The notes beneath the pieces were generated by a model. The model was not told the DNA's origin. It did not search any database and saw only the letters and a list, made by a program, of their open reading frames with translations. A DNA stretch of 64,000 bases from NCBI RefSeq assembly GCF_015291725.1, contig NZ_CP030038.1:4701001-4765000 (forward strand). The letters run 5' to 3'. This document shows, piece by piece, positions 36,507-42,305 of the stretch. The translations under genes were made by a program, and so were the position numbers. The first letter of the stretch is position 1, and each line of letters starts with the position of its first letter. The stretch is from Bradyrhizobium sp. CCBAU 51765. Lineage in GTDB: Bacteria > Pseudomonadota > Alphaproteobacteria > Rhizobiales > Xanthobacteraceae.

Positions 36507-37254
36507 GACCGGCTCCCAGATAGGCTTCCTTGACGCGCTCGTCCTTGGTGAGCTCGGAATAATGGCCCTGCGCGAGCACCTGCCCGCGCGTCAGCACGGT
36601 GATGATGTCGGAGAGGTTGGCCACGACGCTCAAATTATGCTCGACCATGAGGATGGTGTATTTCGCCGAAATGCGCTTGATCAGCGCCGCGATCTTGTCG
36701 ATGTCCTCGTGGCCCATGCCGGCCATCGGCTCGTCGAGCAGCATCATCTCTGGGTCGAGCGCAAGCGTCGTTGCTATCTCAAGTGCGCGCTTGCGCCCAT
36801 AGGGCATCTCGACCGCCGGCGTGTTGGCAAACTCGCTGAGGCCGACATCGCTCAGCAGCTCGCGCGCGCGATCGTTGAAGCGGTTGAGCACGGACTTGGA
36901 GCGCCAGAAATCGAACGAAGAGCCGTGCTGGCGCTGAAGCGCGACACGGACGTTTTCCTGCGCGGTGAGATGCGGAAATACCGCCGAAATCTGGAACGAA
37001 CGCACGAGGCCCATGCGGGCCACGTCGGCCGGCGCCATCGCCGTGATGTCCTGCCCCTTGTAGAGGATCTTTCCGGCTGACGGTTTGAGGAACTTGGTCA
37101 AGAGATTAAAGCAGGTCGTCTTGCCGGCCCCGTTCGGGCCGATCAACGCGTGAATGCTCCCACGGCGAACCTTGAGCGCAACGTCGCGGACGGCGAAGAA
37201 GCCCGCAAACTCCTTGGTCAAGCCTTCCGTTTCGAGAATGAACTCATCGGCCAA
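36499..37254 (-). CDS. livG: ABC ATPase LivG
   Basis: 251 residues from a TTG at 37254, chosen because GGGGGA lies seven bases upstream and because the product then starts where LivG normally does (FILETEGLTKEFAGFFAVRD). Walker A GPNGAGKTTC, signature MPYGRKRALEIATTLAL, Walker B MMLLDEPMAGMG. First gene of the five-gene transporter operon running to 32518. Confidence 0.93.
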   Translation of the reverse strand: MADEFILETEGLTKEFAGFFAVRDVALKVRRGSIHALIGPNGAGKTTCFNLLTKFLKPSAGKILYKGQDITAMAPADVARMGLVRSFQISAVFPHLTAQENVRVALQRQHGSSFDFWRSKSVLNRFNDRARELLSDVGLSEFANTPAVEMPYGRKRALEIATTLALDPEMMLLDEPMAGMGHEDIDKIAALIKRISAKYTILMVEHNLSVVANLSDIITVLTRGQVLAQGHYSELTKDERVKEAYLGAGHA

Positions 37255-37563
37255 ACAGATTTCCCCCTGCCCGCGCGAGGCGCGTGGCTGTCCTTGTTGC
37301 TTCGGCTGTCCGGAGGACTTGCAGCCCACCCGGAGCGCCGCCTCCGGGCGCGGAATATGCCGGAGGTGACGGGGGTTAGGCAAGGCGGAAAGCTGAGCAG
37401 GTCAGGCCTCCGGCTGGGATACAAATGCTCCCTTAGTCGGAGATGTCTGGATGTCGTGCCTGCCCGGCCTCCCGGTTCGCAAGGCACCGGCCATCAAGCC
37501 GTCGTTAACGGTCTTTCGTTCCGTGCGCCAGCCTTCATCGAAAATTTTCCCACAAGCGGGATC
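37255..37563. other. Intergenic region between divergent livG and PAS-protein genes
   Basis: About 310 bases that should hold the promoter of the liv operon on the minus strand and that of the PAS protein on the plus strand. Both adjoining reading frames stay open through parts of it, but without ribosome binding sites or family similarity. No RNA or repeat recognised. Confidence 0.4.
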
Positions 37564-38244
37564 ATGCGCGCGTCTTCACGTGCGGAGAATATTGCTTTGG
37601 ATTTTGCAAATGCCGCTCCCTCCGTCGTCAAATCGATCCGGCAACGCGATCTCCTGAACACGTGGCTGCGACTTTATGCGCGCCAGCAGATCGCGCCGGC
37701 GATCTGGGAGTATCAGCCCGCGCGACTCGAGGAAGAGCTCTCGGATCTCATCTACTATACGGTCGAATTTTCGACGCCGACGCCGCGCCTCGTCATCCAG
37801 AGCGAGGGCACGCGCATCTCGCGTGCCTATGGACATACCGGCAAGGGCGTTCTGCTCGATGATTATGTCGGACCGCGGCTCGCCCCGTTCGTGATGCCGA
37901 TCTATCATGAATGCGTCGCGCGCGGGCTGCCCGTCTACAGCGTCGCCAATGTCGAGGACATCTACGGGCGCATCGTCGCCTATGAACGGCTGCTGCTGCC
38001 CTTCCAGACCGACGGCAAGGTCTGTCACGTCATCGCGTCGATCAAGACCTTCTGCGAGGACGGCGGCTTCGAGATCAAGAACCTGATGCGCGGAAATGAC
38101 GCGCTGCCGCGTCCAAAGCTACGCGCTGTGATCGATCGGGAGCTGTTTCATCGCACCCCTGCCCGCATCGCGCCTGCCGAGACGGTCGAGTTCTCCGACC
38201 AGCCGGGGCCCGGCATGACCGCCGAGACCATCGAGCTGAACTAG
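37564..38244 (+). CDS. PAS_5-type PAS domain protein
   Basis: 226 residues from MRASSRAENIALDFANAAPS. The body resembles the PAS_5 family common in alphaproteobacteria: LLNTWLRLYARQQIAPAIWE, a short PAS fold (RLVIQSEGTRISRAYGHTGK) and YERLLLPFQTDGKVCHVIAS. There is no output domain, so it is a stand-alone sensor or regulator. The upstream frame is open, but only this ATG gives a family-like start. Function unknown. Confidence 0.7.
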   Translation: MRASSRAENIALDFANAAPSVVKSIRQRDLLNTWLRLYARQQIAPAIWEYQPARLEEELSDLIYYTVEFSTPTPRLVIQSEGTRISRAYGHTGKGVLLDDYVGPRLAPFVMPIYHECVARGLPVYSVANVEDIYGRIVAYERLLLPFQTDGKVCHVIASIKTFCEDGGFEIKNLMRGNDALPRPKLRAVIDRELFHRTPARIAPAETVEFSDQPGPGMTAETIELN

Positions 38245-38247
38245 CGG

Positions 38248-38607
38248 TCAGCGCGCTTTGGCGCCGACCTCCTTGGCATAGACATCCGGCTTGAAGCCGA
38301 CCAGCAGCTTGCTGCCGATTTCCAGCACCGGGCGCTTGATCATCGATGGTTGCGCTAGCATCAGTGCCAACGCCTTCTTCTCGCTCAAGCCTTCCTTGTC
38401 GGAGTCCGGGAGCTTCTTGAAGGTCGTCCCGGCGCGATTGAGCAGCGTCTCCCAGCCGACCTCGTCGCTCCACTGCTTGAGCTTGTCCTTCTCCACGCCC
38501 GCCGCCTTGTAGTCATGAAACTCGTAAGGCACGCCATGAGCATCGAGCCAGGCGCGGGCCTTCTTCATGGTGTCGCAGTTCTTGATGCCGTAGATGATGT
38601 TGGACAA
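38248..38607 (-). CDS. ArsC/Spx-family (YffB-like) thioredoxin-fold protein
   Basis: 119 residues. GIKNCDTMKKARAWLD contains the single active-site Cys of the YffB/ArsC-Spx family; there is no CxxC. KRPVLEIGSKLLVGFKPD is the conserved C-terminal segment. Such proteins are thought to be glutathione-linked reductases or regulators; arsenate reduction is not implied, since no ars genes are near. It is convergent with the PAS gene, 3 bases apart. Confidence 0.88.
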   Translation of the reverse strand: MSNIIYGIKNCDTMKKARAWLDAHGVPYEFHDYKAAGVEKDKLKQWSDEVGWETLLNRAGTTFKKLPDSDKEGLSEKKALALMLAQPSMIKRPVLEIGSKLLVGFKPDVYAKEVGAKAR

Positions 38608-38711
38608 GACGTTTCCTCGCGCATGCGTGATGCTTCGGTTGTGGCGTTGTACGAAACTCCGGTTCGCGCGACAATATTGCGGACCACCCCAACTCTCCGA
38701 GCAGACATCCC

Positions 38712-39083
38712 ATGCACGTTACCCACAATCCCGCAGCTGCCGCCTCACCGACCATCGACTTCAACAGCTTCCTCGCGGTCGATGTCCGTGTCGGCACCAT
38801 CGTCGACGCCAAGCCGTTTCCGGAGGCGCGCAAGCCGGCCTGGCGGCTGTGGATCGATTTCGGCCCCTCCATCGGCGTGCGCAAGAGCTCGGCCCAGATC
38901 ACCGAAAACCACCCGCTCGATACCCTCGTTGGGCAACAGGTCGCGGCCGTCGTCAACTTCCCGCCGCGCCAGATCGGCCCGGTCGTGTCCGAGGTGCTGA
39001 CCCTCGGCTTCCCCGATGCCAACGGCAAGGTCGTGCTGGTGCAGCCGAGCAGGCCCGTGCCGAACGGCGGGCGGCTGTTCTAG
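38712..39083 (+). CDS. csaA: CsaA-type tRNA-binding protein
   Basis: 123 residues. An OB-fold tRNA-binding domain fills the protein: FLAVDVRVGTIVDAKPFPEA, KSSAQITENHPLDTLVGQQV, VVNFPPRQIGPVVSEVLTLG. Length and motifs agree with CsaA, an export-related chaperone in Bacillus that also binds tRNA. It ends three bases from the convergent GST gene. Confidence 0.9.
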   Translation: MHVTHNPAAAASPTIDFNSFLAVDVRVGTIVDAKPFPEARKPAWRLWIDFGPSIGVRKSSAQITENHPLDTLVGQQVAAVVNFPPRQIGPVVSEVLTLGFPDANGKVVLVQPSRPVPNGGRLF

Positions 39084-39085
39084 GA

Positions 39086-39790
39086 TCACGGCCGCTTCGG
39101 AATGTTCAGCCCGCGTTGCACCGCCGGACGCGCCAGCCCGCGTTCGAGCCAGGCGCCGACCGCCCTGAACTGGCTGAACGCCACCAGATCGCCGGCGCCG
39201 TAGAACCCGATGAGATTCCGCACCCAGCCGAGCATGGAGATGTCGGCGATGGTGTAGTCGTCATCCATGAACCACCGCCGGCCGGAAAGATGCGTCTCCA
39301 TCACACCGAGCAGGCGCGTGGACTCATTGACGTAACGCTCCAGCGGCCGCTTGTCCTCGAAATCCTTGCCGGCGAATTTGTGGAAGAAGCCGACCTGGCC
39401 GAACATCGGCCCGATGCCGCCCATCTGAAAGTGCACCCACTGGATGGTCTGGTAGCGGCGAGCGGGATCCTCCGGCAGAAGCTTGCCGGACTTCTCCGCG
39501 AGGTATTGCAGGATCGCTCCGGACTCGAACAGCGGCAGCGGCCTGCCCCCGGGACCGTTGGGATCGAGGATCGCCGGGATCTTGCCGTTCGGATTGAGCG
39601 AGAGAAACTCCGGCGTCTTCTGATCATCCTTGCCGAAATCGACCAGGTGGACTTCGTAGGGAAGTCCGATCTCCTCCAGCATGATCGAGACCTTGACGCC
39701 GTTTGGCGTCGGCAAGGAATAGAGCTGGAGCAGTTCGGGATGTTTCGCCGGCCAACGTTTGGTGATGGGAAAGGCGGACAGATCGGACAT
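39086..39790 (-). CDS. Glutathione S-transferase (YghU/YfcG-like)
   Basis: 234 residues. The N-terminal thioredoxin-like domain has LYSLPTPNGVKVSIMLEEIG, in which Thr/Asn replace the usual catalytic Ser/Cys, as in the Nu-class YghU/YfcG enzymes with disulfide reductase activity. ESGAILQYLAEKSG binds the glutathione gamma-glutamate. The C-terminal helical domain has YTIADISMLGWV. Cytoplasmic. Confidence 0.9.
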   Translation of the reverse strand: MSDLSAFPITKRWPAKHPELLQLYSLPTPNGVKVSIMLEEIGLPYEVHLVDFGKDDQKTPEFLSLNPNGKIPAILDPNGPGGRPLPLFESGAILQYLAEKSGKLLPEDPARRYQTIQWVHFQMGGIGPMFGQVGFFHKFAGKDFEDKRPLERYVNESTRLLGVMETHLSGRRWFMDDDYTIADISMLGWVRNLIGFYGAGDLVAFSQFRAVGAWLERGLARPAVQRGLNIPKRP

Positions 39791-39879
39791 CGGGACCTTT
39801 GGTGCATGGACTGAGGCGTGCTCAATCTAGGCGAGGCGCCGTGCGGCGCAAGTCACACTTCGTCCCGGCAAACCTGCGC

Positions 39880-40026
39880 CTATGGCCGCAGCGTCGCCAT
39901 CGCCACGATCGGGGTCATTGCCTCATGCTGCAGTCGATGCTCGATGAACCGTTCACCGGTGATCAACAGCAGGGCCGTAAAGGCGATCGCGAGCATCGCG
40001 GTCGCCAATTGGCACACGTCGTACAT
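39880..40026 (-). CDS. Small single-span membrane protein (48 aa)
   Basis: An ATG at 40026 (CAT on the + strand) opens 48 codons ending TAG at 39882-39880. The product begins MYDVCQLATAMLAIAFTALL and then LITGERFIEHRLQHEAMTP. A membrane helix covers residues 5-23. A GAGGGA ribosome binding site lies nine bases upstream. Unknown function; coding evidence is good for its size. Confidence 0.55.
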   Translation of the reverse strand: MYDVCQLATAMLAIAFTALLLITGERFIEHRLQHEAMTPIVAMATLRP

Positions 40027-40192
40027 GGCATTTTGTCCCTCAACAGCCTATGGCGTAAAACGTCGGCTCCAGCGCCACGTTCCGAGGCGACATGAAAATA
40101 TTGCTATTTTTTCCCGGATCGCGCTGCGAAGATATCGCGCTGTTCCGGCAGCCCGCGGAGGGACCAATGTCCCTCTCGAGCGTTGTCGCTGG

Positions 40193-40402
40193 ATGAACAT
40201 CGAGAAACGCGCTCTGCTCGATCACGCCGAACGCTGTCGCCGCGTCGCGAAGGGTCTCGCGCACAGCGGAGCCGCGCAACGGTTGCGAGCAATGGCCGAC
40301 GAATACCAAGCGAGAGCAACAAGACTGAACGAGGGCGTCTCCTCGAATCCAGGCCGCAATAGTCGCAGCCACTTCGAAAACAATGGCGATCGGGAGGGCT
40401 GA
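40193..40402 (+). CDS. Small hypothetical helical protein
   Basis: 69 residues. MNIEKRALLDHAERCRRVAK followed by RLRAMADEYQARATRLNEG is a pattern seen in many small Bradyrhizobium proteins (an 'HAExCRxxA ... MAxEYxxRA' helical hairpin). No signal or membrane segment. The stop lies two bases from the convergent DUF429 gene. Function unknown. Confidence 0.65.
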   Translation: MNIEKRALLDHAERCRRVAKGLAHSGAAQRLRAMADEYQARATRLNEGVSSNPGRNSRSHFENNGDREG

Positions 40403-40404
40403 CT

Positions 40405-41070
40405 TCAAAAATTGATTTCCATCCGCAATCCGCGCGGATCGATCTCCTCTCCGCCGACACGTTGCGTGCTGTCGCGTGCAGCGACCGCGCAGGCGCACGC
40501 ATCGATGAGATCGTCGCGGCCGATGCCGGTGCCGTGGCGAAGCGTCAGCCATCGTTCGATCCTGATGAAGCCCCGGTCTCTCAGCAGGGCGATACGCTGC
40601 TCGCGGCCTCGCAGCGACGTCTTCGGTTCAAGCCGGACCCGACCTGCGAGATTCCAGAAGATCAATTCCGGATGCGCTTCCCCCACCGTCTCCTGCCGCG
40701 CCGGCGTCATGACCTCGTCGACCTCTTTGATCTTGTCCCTGATATTCCAGAGCTGCGCCGACACACCCCTGCCCTTGCCCTCGTGCGTCCAATAGTGGCG
40801 ATTGGCCGCCGCCATGTCGGGAAAGCCCCAGAGGTCTCTGCGCGCGCCAAGAAACACGGCAGGGCCGATCAGCTCGCGCGCACGCAGATCGCACGCACGA
40901 TAGCCGCTCGGCTTCAATCCGATCGGCATGTCGATCATCGCACGCGCATGCGGCAGCGCGAGCAGACGCGTCAGGCCCGGCGAATAGTCGAAGCCGTGAT
41001 CCCCACGGTCGTCGATCCAGGCCGCGACCCAGCCGAAGCGAAATCCGTCCAGCCCCAAATAGTTTGGCAC
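40405..41070 (-). CDS. DUF429 domain protein (predicted RNase H-like nuclease)
   Basis: 221 residues. GLDGFRFGWVAAWIDDRG at the start, MIDMPIGLKPSGYRACDLRA with the conserved Asp, and GRDDLIDACACAVAA near the end make the acidic triad typical of DUF429 proteins, which are predicted to adopt an RNase H-like fold. Activity has not been shown. It is the last protein gene before the Y RNA region and runs away from it. Confidence 0.82.
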   Translation of the reverse strand: MPNYLGLDGFRFGWVAAWIDDRGDHGFDYSPGLTRLLALPHARAMIDMPIGLKPSGYRACDLRARELIGPAVFLGARRDLWGFPDMAAANRHYWTHEGKGRGVSAQLWNIRDKIKEVDEVMTPARQETVGEAHPELIFWNLAGRVRLEPKTSLRGREQRIALLRDRGFIRIERWLTLRHGTGIGRDDLIDACACAVAARDSTQRVGGEEIDPRGLRMEINF

Positions 41071-41110
41071 GTCATGCGTCCGTCAATTTTCGTTTTCGCG
41101 CGCGTCTCGC

Positions 41111-41139
41111 TTGACATCCGCAAGTTGCGGGCGTATGTC
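41111..41139 (+). promoter_or_regulatory. Candidate sigma-70-type promoter facing the RNA region
   Basis: TTGACA (41111-41116), spacer of exactly 17 bases, then TATGTC (41134-41139). The -35 is perfect and the -10 keeps TAT. It is the best promoter-like sequence in the 1.2 kb between DUF429 and the Ro gene and predicts a start near 41146. Confidence 0.55.
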
Positions 41140-41145
41140 CCGCGC

Positions 41146-41345
41146 CCTCGCAAGCACTTCCGTTTGCGACAGACACCATGAACCGAGCGATGTCATACCG
41201 CTACGAAAGAATTGTCCGCATGCCGAATAGCCCGAAGCTATTCGACATCGCATGCCCGGCTCATGGGAGCGATCTTGCCTGACAGCGAGATCGACCGTCC
41301 GCTTCTCACGGACCCTCCCGAGCCTGCCGCTCCGGAGGGTTTTTT
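41146..41345 (+). ncRNA. Candidate small RNA (or leader) with own promoter and terminator
   Basis: The segment between the promoter at 41111 and the terminator at 41313 has a strong hairpin GAATAGC-CCGAA-GCTATTC and is framed by GCATGC repeats. A 34-codon frame (ATG 41178, TGA 41280-41282) starting MNRAMSYRYERIVRMPNSPK is inside it, but lacks a ribosome binding site, so an RNA of about 200 nt is at least as likely as a peptide. No family recognised. Confidence 0.4.
41313..41345 (+). terminator. Rho-independent terminator upstream of the Y RNA cluster
   Basis: CCCTCC (41313-41318) pairs with GGAGGG (41334-41339), followed at once by six T (41340-41345). The T-run is on the + strand only, so it ends a rightward transcript, although the nearest annotated protein gene to the left is on the minus strand. 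Confidence 0.75.
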
Positions 41346-41588
41346 GTTGCCCGCCGCGCGGCCCAACCGAACAACCCGGCAATGGCCGGAACGGGAGACC
41401 CGGATCCCGGGGCTCGCGCTGAGAAGGCGCGTGCCCAAGTGCGCGGGGCCTGCCGGAGGGAACGAGGCGATGAGCCGGACACCGATGGCAGAGCGAACCC
41501 AAAAGGGTTCGCAAAGTGCGGCGCGTCGACAGCGCCGCGATAGAATTTTCGTAACTTGGTTTGCCGCGAGCGATCGCGGCTCAACCGA

Positions 41589-41771
41589 CGTTGGTGGTGA
41601 AGATGTCGGATACTTCTCCACACGGCACAGCGGGTATGCCTCCCGCCTTTGACACACGCACCGGGATGCGGCCTCGGAAAAGGTACGCACGCGGCCCGGC
41701 GCAGGATTCGTCCGTTGGGGACGGAGACTGTGTTGTCGTCACTGAAAGCCGATATCGCCCGTTCCCCAGCG
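41589..41771 (+). ncRNA. Y RNA-like unit 1 (no tRNA-like module)
   Basis: Terminal stem CGUUGG-(bulged U)-GG at 41589-41597 pairs with CC-CCAGCG at 41764-41771. The common 5' motif GGTGGTGAAGATG (41593) is followed by ATACTTC, and the common 3' motif CGCCCGTTCCCC is at 41756-41767. The interior has hairpins GCGGG-TATGCCT-CCCGC and CGTCC-GTTGG-GGACG but no T-loop or D-arm sequence. It resembles the YrlB type, the Y RNAs without a tRNA mimic. Interpretation rests on neighbours rsr and rtcB and on the shared stem. Confidence 0.65.
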
Positions 41772-41804
41772 TACCCATCAACGGCCGATGCGAAAGCACC
41801 GGCC

Positions 41805-41951
41805 TGGCGGTGGTGAAGATGTCTGTTACTTCGGTAGAGCGCCGTCCCGGCTTGCCGGGACGGAGGTCGCGGGTTCGAATCTCGCCGGCTGAAATGCCGT
41901 AGCTCAGTTCTTGCTCTTCGGAGCGGCAACAGCATCGCCCGTTCCCCGCCA
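41805..41951 (+). ncRNA. Y RNA-like unit 2 with tRNA-like module permuted in the D loop
   Basis: Terminal stem TGGCGG-(T)-GG (41805-41813) pairs with CC-CCGCCA (41944-41951). After the 5' motif (41809-41832, ending GTTACTTC) comes GGTAGAGC, the 3' half of a D arm; a long anticodon-arm-like hairpin; T arm GCGGG-TTCGAAT-CTCGC (41869-41885); an acceptor-like hairpin CGGC-TGAAAT-GCCG; and TAGCTCAG, the 5' half of the D arm (GCTC 41902-41905 with GAGC 41837-41840). A GCTC-TTCG-GAGC hairpin and CGCCCGTTCCCC close the unit. Confidence 0.8.
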
Positions 41952-41958
41952 ACCCCTT

Positions 41959-42118
41959 CACGATCCGTGGTGAAGATTTCTGTTACTTCGCCTACCACGC
42001 GAGAGGTCGCGGGTTCGAATCCCGCCCGGTGTCCCATGCACCGGTAGCTCAGAGGATAGAGCGCTTTCCGGCAAGCTTCGGCTCGTCGGGTGCAGCAATC
42101 GCCCGTTCCCGGATCGTG
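41959..42118 (+). ncRNA. Y RNA-like unit 3 with tRNA-like module permuted in the anticodon loop
   Basis: Terminal stem CACGATCCG-(T)-GG (41959-41970) pairs with CC-CGGATCGTG (42108-42118), 11 pairs. Inside are anticodon-stem 3' strand GAGAG (42001-42005), T arm GCGGG-TTCGAAT-CCCGC (42009-42025), and a 7-bp acceptor stem CCGGTGT/GCACCGG closed by CCCAT (42033-42037), which looks like discriminator plus CCA fused to the 5' end. The D arm GCTC/GAGC (42047-42062) and anticodon 5' strand CTTTC (42064-42068) follow. A TTCG-capped hairpin precedes CGCCCGTTCCC. Confidence 0.82.
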
Positions 42119-42132
42119 TCCCCTTAGCCACC

Positions 42133-42266
42133 GCCGGTGGTGAAGAGCGCTGTTACTTCGGATCGCAATGTCGAAGGTTCGACTCCTTCCGGACGAAAGT
42201 CCGTAGCTCAGCGGTAGAGCATGTGACTTGCCCGCAAGGGCAGTACAGCCTCGCTTGTTCCCCGGC
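42133..42266 (+). ncRNA. Y RNA-like unit 4 with tRNA-like module permuted in the anticodon loop
   Basis: Terminal stem GCCGG-(T)-GG (42133-42140) pairs with CC-CCGGC (42260-42266). Inside are anticodon 3' strand TCGCA (42163-42167), T arm GAAGG-TTCGACT-CCTTC (42173-42189), acceptor hairpin CGGAC-GAAA-GTCCG (42190-42203), D arm GCTC/GAGC (42206-42220) with loop AGCGGTA, and anticodon 5' strand TGTGA (42222-42226), which pairs with TCGCA. A GCCC-GCAA-GGGC hairpin and CGCTTGTTCCCC follow. It ends 40 bases before the Ro gene. Confidence 0.82.
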
Positions 42267-42305
42267 ACCCGTTTCCATTGCTCATCAACCCAAGAGGAGG
42301 CCATC

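Noticed and set aside
38248-38607. Arsenate reductase as the function of the ArsC-like protein
   Set aside because: Only the single-Cys fold is shared; the sequence is of the YffB type and no ars genes are near.
38594-39814. 406-codon + strand frame across csaA and the GST gene
   Set aside because: It overlaps two well supported genes in other frames and has composition typical of a shadow frame.
41558-41571. Sigma-54 promoter (GG-N10-GC) before Y unit 1
   Set aside because: GG and GC have the right spacing and the position would suit a start near unit 1, but the flanking bases do not fit TGGCACG and TTGC. Such dinucleotide pairs are frequent in GC-rich DNA.
41805-42266. Ordinary or permuted tRNA genes in units 2-4
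   Set aside because: T and D arms are present, but there is no anticodon loop, the acceptor ends are joined by loops of only 4-6 bases, and a conserved non-tRNA domain occupies the anticodon or D loop. They cannot give a chargeable tRNA.
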